Below are positions 27,092-35,785 of a stretch of DNA of 64,000 nucleotides, piece by piece (the first letter of the stretch is position 1; the number at the start of each line of letters is the position of its first letter). The notes beneath the pieces are model-generated. The model worked only from the letters and a program-made list of their open reading frames with translations. It was not told the DNA's origin and searched no databases. Origin of the DNA: CAXBNB01 sp040151475 (GTDB lineage: Bacteria > Bacteroidota > Bacteroidia > Cytophagales > Cyclobacteriaceae); NCBI RefSeq assembly GCF_040151475.1, contig NZ_JBDKWG010000121.1:62001-126000 (forward strand). Reading direction: 5' to 3'. Position numbers and translations under genes: made by a program.

Positions 27092-29137
27092 TTGGGTAAG
27101 AATAAAAAAAACAAAATTAAAAAGGAGAAGAAGGTAACTGCTCAGGAGTTGCCAGTTAGGACGTCCAAACCTCAATTTTGGAATAATAAGCTTAATTGGA
27201 TTATTGTCTTAATGTTTGTTTTGCCGTTTGTGTATTCCGGCAAAAGCATGGAGCCCTCTCTATCCCCTCGATTTATATTTGAGTCTTCTTTTTTACTGGT
27301 CTATCATTTGTATTTTTTTGGTATCAGAAGAGAAAGGTATTTTATCAATTTTCAAAAAATTGCTTCTTATGCTTTTTTATTGGCCTCTGCATTTGTGTTA
27401 TGGAGTGTTGTAACCACTTTATCGTCTATCAATTTTGAGGAGAGTGTTTATGAAGTTAGTCGGAATGTATTGAACCTGTTACTACTGTTTACTGTAGTAC
27501 ATGCTGTAGTTAACTCTAAAATGAATTTCATGGTATTTTGTAGAATGGTGGCTATTGCGGTTATTATTCATGGATTTATTGGTTTGGATGAGAATTTTGA
27601 ATGGGGTAATACTAAATTCCCAGGAGGAGTTAGTCCGCACGGGTTGATGGCAAATCGAAATCTTTTCGGCTCAGCTATGGCATTAATGTTTCCTTTCGTT
27701 ATTTACCTTGTGTACAAAGGAAAAGGTTTTTGGCGAGGTATTGGAACGTTTTCTATGATATGTCTTATAGCCTCAATTGTAGTTGCGCAAACCAGGGCAG
27801 CATGGATTTCAGCGATGTTGGTGTTTATGATTGCTGTTGTTGGCGTGTTGATTTTTCTTCCTGACCTAAGGAAGAGAACAATATCGGTATTTGTTATTGG
27901 TTGTTCCGGATTGGCAGTAATATTTGGTTTGATTAAGTATCATGAGTTGTTAAATGAAAGGCCTCAAAAGAGAAACAGGAAAGTTGAATTAAGTGAAAAC
28001 AATAAAAAGGCTGAAGTTAAAGAAGAGTCTAATACCACTAAAAAAGAAAACCAGGAAGAGGTATCCATATTGAAGAAGATTAATACCAATAGTGAGAGTA
28101 TCAATGAAAGACTGGTAGTTTGGCAGGAATCTATCGGTATTATTAAGGACCATCCTGTTTTAGGAGTTGGTCCTGGTAATTGGAAAGTGACTGTTCCATA
28201 TTATAGAATCGGTGGAATACGTAATGATTATGGAAAAATTGTCAGAATACGTCCTCACAATATTTATGTTCAGGTATTAACAGAAAATGGGATCATTGGG
28301 TTTCTGTTGTATTATGGTTCTTGGGTATTGGTACTTACCTGTGCCTTGATAGTACTTTTTAAATCTGAAAAGCCCAATCAAAAATTGATGATGATAATGT
28401 TAACTGCGGGGTTTGCTTCTTTTGCTTTGGATGGCATGTTTAGCTTTCCTTTAGAACGTTATGAACATACATTGTTTTTGTTTGTAATGATGGGGCTAGC
28501 CATTGGTAGTTATCTAAACCATTTTAAAAATCAGAAAGAAGAAGAACCGGGGTATGCCAAATGGACACGCTTATTGTTGATACCAATTGCAGGTTTTTTG
28601 GCTTGGAATATTTTTCTTGGCATGGAGCGGCATAGGTTTGAATACCACATGAACAGAGCCAAAGCATATCAGAAAAGAAAGGATAATAATAAGATCATAA
28701 AAGAAGTAATGGCAGGGAAAAGTAAATATGTTTCATTGGATCCCAATAAAGATCCTTTAGAGATTCAAAGTGCTATGGCTTATAAGAATTTAAAGGTTTA
28801 TGATAAAGCTATGGTTGAGGCGAAGCAGGCGTTGTTATATAATCCACACAGTACTCGTAATTTGAATACTTTAGGAACTATATATACGGAAACTAAGAAG
28901 TACGATAGTGCTATTATTACCTATAAAAAGGCTTTATATTATGCACCATATTATGAAGTAACATTAAAAAACCTAGCATTGAATTATTTGTACTCTAAGG
29001 ATTATAAATCTTGTTTGGAAACACTTGAACAGTTTGATATTGAGGGGGATGAATACTTCCAAAAAGTATTGAAAGCAGCTACTTATCACTATAATAAGCA
29101 ACAAGCAGAGAGTAAGAATGAAGAAGCAGGTGAGTAG
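27092..29137 (+). CDS. O-antigen ligase/polymerase-like membrane protein with C-terminal TPRs
   Basis: 681 residues, with about 11-12 hydrophobic segments between 30 and 525. The Wzy_C/WaaL signature is visible around 340-400: NERLVVWQESIGIIKDHPVL, then GVGPGN, then RPHNIYVQVLTENG, the usual periplasmic loop of ligases that transfer undecaprenyl-linked glycan. A charged Lys/Glu-rich insert lies at about 285-335. Tetratricopeptide repeats occupy about 560-660 (DKAMVEAKQALLYNPHS, YDSAIITYKKALYYAPY). The start is TTG: an in-frame TAA lies 6 bp upstream and the first in-frame ATG would fall inside the first membrane segment, losing the Lys-rich N-terminus. It may ligate glycan to lipid A core or to protein; the exact acceptor cannot be told. 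Confidence 0.82.
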   Translation: MGKNKKNKIKKEKKVTAQELPVRTSKPQFWNNKLNWIIVLMFVLPFVYSGKSMEPSLSPRFIFESSFLLVYHLYFFGIRRERYFINFQKIASYAFLLASAFVLWSVVTTLSSINFEESVYEVSRNVLNLLLLFTVVHAVVNSKMNFMVFCRMVAIAVIIHGFIGLDENFEWGNTKFPGGVSPHGLMANRNLFGSAMALMFPFVIYLVYKGKGFWRGIGTFSMICLIASIVVAQTRAAWISAMLVFMIAVVGVLIFLPDLRKRTISVFVIGCSGLAVIFGLIKYHELLNERPQKRNRKVELSENNKKAEVKEESNTTKKENQEEVSILKKINTNSESINERLVVWQESIGIIKDHPVLGVGPGNWKVTVPYYRIGGIRNDYGKIVRIRPHNIYVQVLTENGIIGFLLYYGSWVLVLTCALIVLFKSEKPNQKLMMIMLTAGFASFALDGMFSFPLERYEHTLFLFVMMGLAIGSYLNHFKNQKEEEPGYAKWTRLLLIPIAGFLAWNIFLGMERHRFEYHMNRAKAYQKRKDNNKIIKEVMAGKSKYVSLDPNKDPLEIQSAMAYKNLKVYDKAMVEAKQALLYNPHSTRNLNTLGTIYTETKKYDSAIITYKKALYYAPYYEVTLKNLALNYLYSKDYKSCLETLEQFDIEGDEYFQKVLKAATYHYNKQQAESKNEEAGE

Positions 29138-29158
29138 TGTGATTATATTACACTACTC
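29132..29158. terminator. Bidirectional hairpin overlapping two convergent stop codons
   Basis: GAGTAGTGT and ACACTACTC form a perfect 9-bp stem around a 9-base AT-rich loop. The stop codon of the ligase gene (TAG, 29135-29137) lies in the left arm and the stop of the converging aldehyde dehydrogenase gene lies in the loop. No long T run follows on either side, so efficiency is uncertain. Confidence 0.5.
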
Positions 29159-30534
29159 TTAATCACCATCATTTTTTCTCTTGACATGTCGTGCATTGAA
29201 TGTGGAATACTACCAATTCCCAGTCCACTGGAATCACGGCCTCCAAACGGCATCCAGTCCACTCGAAAAGCAGTATGGTCATTTACCATAACGGCTGTGG
29301 CATTGAGTTCTTTTACCGCAGAAAGTGCTGCATCTATGTTTTTCGTAAATACTGAAGCTTGAAAATGATAATCCAGACTGTTTGCTTTTCTAATGGCATC
29401 CTTTCTATCATTATAACTATAGAGACAAACTACCGGCCCAAATATTTCCATAGTTGATACACTAACATTTTCCGGTGGATTTATGATAAGAGTTGGCTCG
29501 AAGCAGGTTTCGGAAATTCTGTTTCCTCCACAGGCAATTTCTCCTCCGGAATCTTTTGCTTCTTTGACCCATTGCTCTACTCTATCCACTTCTTTTGGTA
29601 AAATCAACGGGCCTGCTTCTGTTTTTTGGTTCAATGGATCGCCGGTTACTATTTGTTTGATGGAGGCAACCATTTTTGTCTTGACTTCTTCTAATATGGA
29701 TTCATGTACATAGACCCGTTGTACAGATACGCATACCTGACCTGCATGGTAGTATCCTCCTTTTACCAATGGAGCAATCATACCATCAATATCTGCATCC
29801 GGCTCTACTATCACAGGTGCAGCTCCACCATGCTCCAGAGCACATCGTGTACCTGGAGCCAATTTGGATCTTAAATACCAACCAACTTTAGCTGATCCTA
29901 TGAATGAGAAAAAATTGACTTTTGGGCTTGTTACCAATAGCTCTGCCACATCATTGTCACAAACCATAGTAGTACACCATCCTTCTGGTAATCCTGCCTG
30001 ATCATAGATTTTGTTCAATAAAAGACAAGTAAGAGGTGTAGTAGGTGCTGGCTTAATAATAACAGGGCTACCTACTGCTATGGCGGGTATTGTTTGATGT
30101 ATGATCAGGTTGATGGGATGGTTGAAAGCACTGACAGAAGCTACTACACCTATGGGTTCTTTCATTGTGAAAGCCAGTCGGTTTACAGATGAAGCAGTAT
30201 GTCCCATGGGTATTTCTTCGCCACCAAAATGTCCTATGTGCTCAATTGCCAGTTTGACACCATTTATGGCTCTTGCCATCTCTACTTTAGTATCCATGTA
30301 AGGTTTACCCCCTTCTCTCGCAGATGTATTTATAATTTCTTCAGAATGCTTCTCCATCAATTGAGCTATTTTTTCTAATATCTCAACCCGCTTATATTTT
30401 GGAAGCCATTTACTTCTGTCTTCGAACAGGCTGTAAGCCTTTTCAATTGCTGCATTCATTTCGTCTGCGGTTTTCAATGGCACTTCATCGATCAGGCTAA
30501 GGTCGTAAGGAGCATATACTTTTAAAGAATTCAT
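29143..30534 (-). CDS. Aldehyde dehydrogenase family protein
   Basis: 463 residues, slightly short for the NAD(P)-dependent aldehyde dehydrogenase superfamily but with all catalytic parts: Asn138 in SAFNHPIN, Lys161 in KPAPTTP for cofactor binding, Glu234 in LEHGGAAP, and the nucleophile Cys268 in GQVCVSVQR. The EHGG variant (rather than ELGG) and SVQR after the cysteine place it nearer the lactaldehyde/phosphonoacetaldehyde/succinic-semialdehyde-like branches than classical acetaldehyde enzymes; I cannot name the substrate. It lies 33 bp downstream of the ThDP-dependent enzyme on the same strand, so the two are probably cotranscribed and the dehydrogenase may oxidise the aldehyde made by the decarboxylase. 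Confidence 0.9.
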   Translation of the reverse strand: MNSLKVYAPYDLSLIDEVPLKTADEMNAAIEKAYSLFEDRSKWLPKYKRVEILEKIAQLMEKHSEEIINTSAREGGKPYMDTKVEMARAINGVKLAIEHIGHFGGEEIPMGHTASSVNRLAFTMKEPIGVVASVSAFNHPINLIIHQTIPAIAVGSPVIIKPAPTTPLTCLLLNKIYDQAGLPEGWCTTMVCDNDVAELLVTSPKVNFFSFIGSAKVGWYLRSKLAPGTRCALEHGGAAPVIVEPDADIDGMIAPLVKGGYYHAGQVCVSVQRVYVHESILEEVKTKMVASIKQIVTGDPLNQKTEAGPLILPKEVDRVEQWVKEAKDSGGEIACGGNRISETCFEPTLIINPPENVSVSTMEIFGPVVCLYSYNDRKDAIRKANSLDYHFQASVFTKNIDAALSAVKELNATAVMVNDHTAFRVDWMPFGGRDSSGLGIGSIPHSMHDMSREKMMVIKSSVI

Positions 30535-30567
30535 TTTTTTGTAGAGTTTTATAAATTCAAATTGAGA

Positions 30568-32214
30568 TTAAAGAAGTTCTTTGGCTTTTTCTTTTATTCC
30601 TTTGTTTAGAATAGAATGGTTTAAAGAATAATCAACGGGACAATCTATAATATGGACACCATCTTCATTCAGGCATTTTTCTAATGTTTCTGTGAAATGT
30701 TGGCTGCTGGTAATTCTATGACCATGAGCACCATAACTTTGTGCATACATTACAAAATCCGGATTTTTGTAGTCAAGTCCGAAATTTTTAAATCCCATTC
30801 CTTCCTGTTTCCATTTTATCATGCCATAGGCACTGTCATTTAAGATGATGACAACCATATTTAGACCAATTCTGACAGCCGTTTCTACTTCCTGTGAGTT
30901 CATCATGAACCCACCATCACCACATACAGCGATTACTTTTTTGTCAGGGTTGATCAATTTGGCTGCCATTGCGGAGGGGAGTCCGGCACCCATAGTGGCT
31001 AATGCATTGTCCAGCAAAAGTGTATTTGGCTCATAGCATTTATAGTTTCTGGCAAACCATATTTTATAAACGCCATTGTCTAATGTAACTATCCCATCTT
31101 CTGGCAGTATTTTTCTTATTTGACTAACAATACGCTGAGGTAATATTGGAAATCTTTCGTCTTCGAAATACTTGGTGATGTGACTATCTACTTCTTTCTT
31201 AACCTTTTCATAGTAACTGAAATCCCAGTGAGATTGGACTTCTATGTTTTCTGCCATACCCCAAACTGATGCGGCAATATCTCCCAATACATCCAAATGT
31301 GGGAAGTACACCTGATCTATTTCAGCAGGAGAGAAATTTACATGGATTACTTTTTTGCCACCGTGCTCCATGAAAAATGGCGGTTTTTCAATTACATCAT
31401 GGCCTACATTAATGATTAGATCTGCTTTGTCAATGGCATAATGCAAGTAATCGCTACTTGATAAAGCAGCAGTTCCTAAAAATAAAGGATGCCTTTCATC
31501 TATTACACCTTTACCCATTTGGGTGTTGAAAAATGGGATTTTGGTTTTTTCTATAAATGCGATGAGGGCGTTTCCTGTTCTTTTTCTATTAGCACCTGCT
31601 CCTATTAGCAACAAAGGCATTTTAGCCTTTTGAATCATCTCCACAGCACTGTCAATGGCTTTGTGATCCGGGGATGGTCTTCGTACGGCCTGCACATCAA
31701 ACAACACTTCATTTGTATCTTCTGCAGCTACATCTTCCGGCAATTCTATATGAACAGCTCCCGGCCTTTCCTCTTGAGAAATACGAAAAGCCTCTCTTAC
31801 TATGGAAGGGATATTATTTCCACTAACTACCTGCTTGGTGAATTTTGTGATGGGTCGCATCATATCTACTACATCCAATATCTGAAACCTACCTTGTTTA
31901 CTTTTTTTGATAGGTTTTTGTCCGGTGATCATCATCATTGGCATAGCTCCAAGCTGAGCATAAGCAGCAGCAGTTACAAAGTTGGTAGCACCTGGCCCGA
32001 GTGTGGACAAACAAACACCGGGTTTACCTGTTAACCGGCCATAGGTAGCAGCCATAAATCCTGCTCCCTGCTCATGGCGGTTGAGAATTAACTTTATTTT
32101 CGATCTGCTCAATGAATCGAGAAAATCCAGATTTTCTTCTCCTGGTATTCCAAAAATGTATTCTACGTCTTCATTCTCTAGTGCCTCAATAAATAAATCT
32201 GATGCTTTTTTCAT
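30568..32214 (-). CDS. Acetolactate-synthase-like ThDP-dependent enzyme
   Basis: 548 residues with the three-domain fold of acetolactate synthase/pyruvate oxidase. The catalytic Glu48 (NRHEQGAGFMAATYG) that activates thiamine diphosphate is present, as is the Mg/ThDP motif GDGG (432-435) ending at Asn459 in IILNDSAYG. The sequence around HEQ and RLTGKPGVCLS resembles the catabolic AlsS type rather than anabolic IlvB. No small regulatory subunit and no acetolactate decarboxylase are nearby; the partner gene is an aldehyde dehydrogenase. It may therefore decarboxylate a 2-oxo acid to an aldehyde instead of making acetolactate. The fold and cofactor are certain; the reaction is not. Confidence 0.85.
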   Translation of the reverse strand: MKKASDLFIEALENEDVEYIFGIPGEENLDFLDSLSRSKIKLILNRHEQGAGFMAATYGRLTGKPGVCLSTLGPGATNFVTAAAYAQLGAMPMMMITGQKPIKKSKQGRFQILDVVDMMRPITKFTKQVVSGNNIPSIVREAFRISQEERPGAVHIELPEDVAAEDTNEVLFDVQAVRRPSPDHKAIDSAVEMIQKAKMPLLLIGAGANRKRTGNALIAFIEKTKIPFFNTQMGKGVIDERHPLFLGTAALSSSDYLHYAIDKADLIINVGHDVIEKPPFFMEHGGKKVIHVNFSPAEIDQVYFPHLDVLGDIAASVWGMAENIEVQSHWDFSYYEKVKKEVDSHITKYFEDERFPILPQRIVSQIRKILPEDGIVTLDNGVYKIWFARNYKCYEPNTLLLDNALATMGAGLPSAMAAKLINPDKKVIAVCGDGGFMMNSQEVETAVRIGLNMVVIILNDSAYGMIKWKQEGMGFKNFGLDYKNPDFVMYAQSYGAHGHRITSSQHFTETLEKCLNEDGVHIIDCPVDYSLNHSILNKGIKEKAKELL

Positions 32215-32460
32215 GATGTTAAATTCTGGTTACGGTATGGTTTGTAAATCAATAACTTTATTTGATGATGTTCATATAATATAAGAAGGGAAATACTCAA
32301 TGTTAGCCGATTTAAGTAGTTCATTATGAAATTGAGAATGAACTCTATAAATATAACGTTAAAAAACGCAGAATTCAAAGGGAAACCCCTTTAAGAACTC
32401 TGATAACAAAACTTAACAAAATATGTGGGTGATTGATTCAGTATAAATACTTAAATCAAG

Positions 32461-32478
32461 GTTAGAAAATATTCTAAC
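32461..32478 (-). terminator. Short hairpin at the arsR stop codon
   Basis: GTTAGAA and TTCTAAC form a perfect 7-bp stem with a 4-base loop, overlapping the stop codon (32474-32476) of the ArsR-family gene. No strong T run follows on the minus strand. Confidence 0.4.
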
Positions 32479-32800
32479 AACAGTTAATGGGTTTGAAGGC
32501 ATCAAAAATGCTATTGAATTTACCTTGCACCTTTTTCCAGACTTCCGGATCGATGCAATAGCAGGTTTTGACTCCTTCTATTTCTCCTTTTATGATTCCT
32601 GAAGTTTTTAATTCTTTAAGGTGTTGGGAGACAGTAGCCTGAGATAGTGGCAATTCATTCACAATGTCACCACAGATACAAGATTGTTTTTTGATCAGGT
32701 ATTGGATTATAGCAATTCGAGCCGGATGGCCTAGTGCTTTGGCATACTTCGCAACTTCATTTTCTTCTTGTGTAAAGGCTTCTGTTTTCGCTGATCCCAT
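32474..32800 (-). CDS. ArsR-family metal/metalloid-type transcriptional regulator
   Basis: 108 residues with the ArsR winged helix-turn-helix: ALGHPARIAIIQYL leads into the DNA-reading helix LSQATVSQHLKELKTSGII and the wing VKTCYCID. Several cysteines could sense metals or arsenite: SCICGDIV resembles the ELCVCDL motif on helix 3 of ArsR, a further pair is CYC in the wing, and the protein ends NCC. It is divergent from the sterol-desaturase gene (119 bp between starts), which might be a target. No arsenic-resistance genes are in the window. Confidence 0.85.
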   Translation of the reverse strand: MGSAKTEAFTQEENEVAKYAKALGHPARIAIIQYLIKKQSCICGDIVNELPLSQATVSQHLKELKTSGIIKGEIEGVKTCYCIDPEVWKKVQGKFNSIFDAFKPINCC

Positions 32801-32810
32801 AGTTAGTTGT

Positions 32811-32836
32811 AAATATCGCTAAAATACGATAGATAT
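32811..32836. promoter_or_regulatory. Possible ArsR operator in the divergent intergenic region
   Basis: ATATCG and CGATA half sites (TATCG at 32815-32819, CGATA at 32828-32832) form an imperfect dyad 11 bp upstream of the arsR start. Dyads of this sort are typical of ArsR-family operators; this one is short and could be chance. Confidence 0.35.
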
Positions 32837-32919
32837 CAGCCTCTGGTATTAAAAAGTCCTATACTATTTACCATTCGATTAATATCCATCGAAAACAATT
32901 ATTTTTCATCAGCAGGGAA

Positions 32920-33798
32920 ATGATTAACTTTCCATACAACTATACACTCATTATGGAACCAGTAATTGCTTTTTTTGACGATATACCTACGGTTTTCAGA
33001 GCCTCTATTTTGATAGGAGGACTTATGTTATTTTGGATTTTAGAAGGTGTTTTTCCTTTGTTTTCAAATGACTATGCAAAGTACCGTCATGCAGGTCTCA
33101 ATTTGTTTTTTACTGGAACTACCATGGTCATTGGTTTTGGTCTGGCAGGGATGCTGTTATGGGTTTCAGATTATGTTTCAATAAATAAAATAGGGTTATT
33201 GTATATCTTCGATCTGCCTTTGTGGCTGCAAATGGTAATTGGTATATTGTTGATGGACTTTATTGGAGCCTATTTTATCCATTGGCTTGAGCACAAAGTA
33301 AAATGGATGTGGAAATTTCATCTGGTGCATCACAGCGATACCAATATTGATGTTACCTCAGGGCTGAGGCATCATCCGGGAGAAACATTTTTCAGAATCT
33401 TTTTCACAGCACTTGCGGTATTCATCATTGGTGCACCTATGTGGATTATCATGCTGTATCAAAGCTTATCTGTTTTAGCTGCTCACATTTCACATGCCAA
33501 CATCAATATGCCGAAAGGAGTGGACGCTATGCTGTCATATGTGTTTGTAACTCCCCTGATGCATAAAGTGCATCATCACTATAAACAGCCACTGACCGAT
33601 ACTAATTTTGGCAATATTTTTTCAATTTGGGACCATATGTTTGGAACTTTTGCCAGAGTTGATGACAGTAGATCACTCATTTATGGTATTGATACACATA
33701 TGGCAGAACATGAAAACAATCGTGTGGGGAATCTTTTGAAAATTCCATTTCAAAAGTATAGAGTTCCCGAAGAATCAAAATTTGGAGGAGAAGGATGA
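32920..33798 (+). CDS. Sterol desaturase / fatty acid hydroxylase family membrane protein
   Basis: 292 residues with about four hydrophobic segments and the eight-histidine di-iron clusters of the family: HWLEH, then HLVHH, then LRHHP, and finally HKVHHHY followed by TNFGNIFSIWDHMFGTF. Members insert oxygen into lipids such as fatty acids, sterols or carotenoids using molecular oxygen. The ATG at 32920 is used; an alternative ATG at 32953 would remove 11 residues before the first membrane segment. Its 3' end overlaps the convergent DUF5103 gene by 24 bp. The substrate is unknown. Confidence 0.88.
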   Translation: MINFPYNYTLIMEPVIAFFDDIPTVFRASILIGGLMLFWILEGVFPLFSNDYAKYRHAGLNLFFTGTTMVIGFGLAGMLLWVSDYVSINKIGLLYIFDLPLWLQMVIGILLMDFIGAYFIHWLEHKVKWMWKFHLVHHSDTNIDVTSGLRHHPGETFFRIFFTALAVFIIGAPMWIIMLYQSLSVLAAHISHANINMPKGVDAMLSYVFVTPLMHKVHHHYKQPLTDTNFGNIFSIWDHMFGTFARVDDSRSLIYGIDTHMAEHENNRVGNLLKIPFQKYRVPEESKFGGEG

Positions 33799-35031
33799 GT
33801 ATCCTATGACCCGCTCTGTAAAAGCACCAAGTGGCCGGTAATATACCAAAATGTCATATTCGTTTTCAGTTTGGTAATATGAGCCTTCAAAATAATAAGG
33901 ATTTCCTTCAAGATAGTAGGCATAGCTGTAAACACCCTGCTTCAATAGCAAATCGCAAGAATACATTTGAGTATTAGGATCATAAGTCATTCGGTTCTCT
34001 TGATTTCTTGCCCAATCGTTAAAAGCACCTATCACATACACATTTTGAGTTTGCTCCTGAGGAGAATTGAGTTGAAATTTCACATCGAAATAGTCGCTTT
34101 CCAGATACCCTGCCTGTGGTTCCCTTGTCTCAATAAAATATTGTCCGTTCATATCCCGAAATTCGGTATATACATCGGAGGATCTGTTCTCTCCGGGAAA
34201 AACATGAGCGATCATGGGCTCAGCATCGCTGTTGATATAAGCAATGTGTTGCCCTTTAAATAAATAAGTTCTTAGATCGAAAAAACGAAATTCATTACCC
34301 GCCTGGAAATTATTTTCCTGATTGAAATGGCGATATTCCATGTAGGATTGATCTTGTCTTACTAAGGTTGGTCGCAATCCATAAATGGCATTGTCCCACC
34401 TTTGGTTTTGACGAACCACTACATAGATATCTGAATGAGGGTTTGAAACCTTGATTCCTCCATAAGTCAGGTCAAATTCTATTTGATGGTTAAAGTTTCT
34501 TCGAGCCACGCTGGTAGAAAGGCCTATATCAGAATTGATGGTAACACGATTTTCAAAAACCACAAAACGCTTGGTGAGCAGTACGTCATTTTCGTCATTG
34601 TTTTGATAAACCTTCAGAATGAAGTTACCAGAAACTTTAGTAGGTGGCACCTGAAATAAATAATGAACATAAAGTGTTTTTGTGTTTTGAGAGTATTCAA
34701 AGTCATTCAAATCAAAGGCGTTGTACTCTTGCAGAATCTCAATGTCTGATAGCATCGATTGAGTCCAATTGGCATTGCAGTGAATGATTTTAGCCTGAAA
34801 TTGTTCATAATCCTCCAACAGCGCATCAAACTCCAATACCAATCCCGGATTGCTGCTTAACGAAACTATCGGAACTTGCATGTCTTGATCAGGAGTGTTG
34901 ATAGCAGGATAAAGCCTGGCAGTTTTTATGAAGGGTTTAAATATTTCATCTTTATATTCTTTTTTATTCTGAGAATATAGATTGTAAAAACTTAGAAAGC
35001 AGATGAAAAAGAAGGTAAATGTTTGAGCCAC
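33775..35031 (-). CDS. DUF5103 protein, T9SS plug type
   Basis: 418 residues with a signal peptide (AQTFTFFFICFLSFYNLYSQ). The sequence matches the DUF5103 family, whose member called Plug closes the periplasmic side of the SprA translocon channel of the type IX secretion system. Typical family stretches are CNANWTQSMLSDIEILQEYN, YGGIKVSNPHSDIYVVV and, near the C-terminus, VYVIGAFNDWA in a starch-binding/Ig-like fold. The start is GTG; no ATG is available upstream in frame and the signal peptide begins right here. It lies 35 bp after the scramblase-like gene on the same strand, so the two are probably cotranscribed. Calling it the actual Plug rather than a paralogue is inference. Confidence 0.82.
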   Translation of the reverse strand: MAQTFTFFFICFLSFYNLYSQNKKEYKDEIFKPFIKTARLYPAINTPDQDMQVPIVSLSSNPGLVLEFDALLEDYEQFQAKIIHCNANWTQSMLSDIEILQEYNAFDLNDFEYSQNTKTLYVHYLFQVPPTKVSGNFILKVYQNNDENDVLLTKRFVVFENRVTINSDIGLSTSVARRNFNHQIEFDLTYGGIKVSNPHSDIYVVVRQNQRWDNAIYGLRPTLVRQDQSYMEYRHFNQENNFQAGNEFRFFDLRTYLFKGQHIAYINSDAEPMIAHVFPGENRSSDVYTEFRDMNGQYFIETREPQAGYLESDYFDVKFQLNSPQEQTQNVYVIGAFNDWARNQENRMTYDPNTQMYSCDLLLKQGVYSYAYYLEGNPYYFEGSYYQTENEYDILVYYRPLGAFTERVIGYSSFSSKF

Positions 35032-35066
35032 AAAAAAATGTTTATTTTGAAAGAAGTAGCAGAGGT

Positions 35067-35654
35067 TTATTCCTTTAGCACCATATCAATGCACATGACA
35101 GCAGCCATAATGAGAACCCTAAGAGGATTACCGGCAGGAATTTTCTGGTCGATTTGAAGCATATAATTATCGGCAGAGGTAAAAAGCTCTTTGCCAAGTC
35201 CGCTCCATTTTTTGCTTACATAAGCAAACTCTACTCCATCTTTTTCAAATTTAAAATCCCAGCTAGTCCATTTGCCTCTGAGTGTGCATAGTACATCGTC
35301 ATTTGGACTGAGTACATCAAATTTCCCTCCAAGAGAAAAGAACTTTTGCCTGAATTTTCCTACCAGCTCATCTTGGTTATCAAATACATCTACGGTTGAC
35401 AAAAAGATAGAAACACCTCTTTTGACAGTGAGTACTTTTTCTCCGGCAGGGGTGGTAATCACTACTTCAAATGGAGTCATTCGTTTGTAATCTGTAAACC
35501 TCAGTATTTTGGTGAAAAAGCCAAGATTAGGCTCTCGACAACTCATAATCATTTGTTGATTTTCAGGGTCATAGATGTCGTAGTTGTTGGCAGACTTAAA
35601 CATGCCAACATGCTCCTTAACAAAAAATAAGTTGCGATTGAGAACAGGATTCAT
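35067..35654 (-). CDS. Phospholipid scramblase / LURP-one-related (tubby-like) protein
   Basis: 195 residues without a signal peptide. Pattern of short beta strands (ANNYDIYDPENQQMIMSC, FEVVITTPAGEKVLTVKRG, VDVFDNQDELVGKFRQ) ending in a hydrophobic helix (PLRVLIMAAVMCIDMVL) is that of the tubby-like barrel shared by scramblases and LURP-one-related proteins. Bacterial members have no established role; a membrane-lipid or membrane-tethered signalling function is possible. It probably shares a transcript with the downstream DUF5103 gene. Confidence 0.65.
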   Translation of the reverse strand: MNPVLNRNLFFVKEHVGMFKSANNYDIYDPENQQMIMSCREPNLGFFTKILRFTDYKRMTPFEVVITTPAGEKVLTVKRGVSIFLSTVDVFDNQDELVGKFRQKFFSLGGKFDVLSPNDDVLCTLRGKWTSWDFKFEKDGVEFAYVSKKWSGLGKELFTSADNYMLQIDQKIPAGNPLRVLIMAAVMCIDMVLKE

Positions 35655-35730
35655 AGTGCAGGGTGGTTTTTTACAGCAATATAAGTCTTACTTGATAAAA
35701 GCTAAAATTAATTATTTTTAGTCAACAATT

Positions 35731-35773
35731 TTGAATTAGTTTAATTACTACTATATTTGTAGTAATTAAACTA
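35731..35773 (+). promoter_or_regulatory. Promoter embedded in a palindromic BlaI-type operator
   Basis: TAGTTTAATTACTAC (35737-35751) and GTAGTAATTAAACTA (35759-35773) are perfect 15-bp inverted repeats around a 7-base spacer. The spacer plus the first base of the right arm spell TATATTTG, an exact Bacteroidota -7 element (TAnnTTTG), and a TTG at 35731-35733 can serve as the -33 element. The TACTAC/GTAGTA core resembles BlaI/MecI half sites. Bound repressor would cover the promoter, implying autorepression of the BlaI-M56 operon that starts 12 bp downstream. Confidence 0.8.
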
Positions 35774-35785
35774 TTAATGTAGTAT

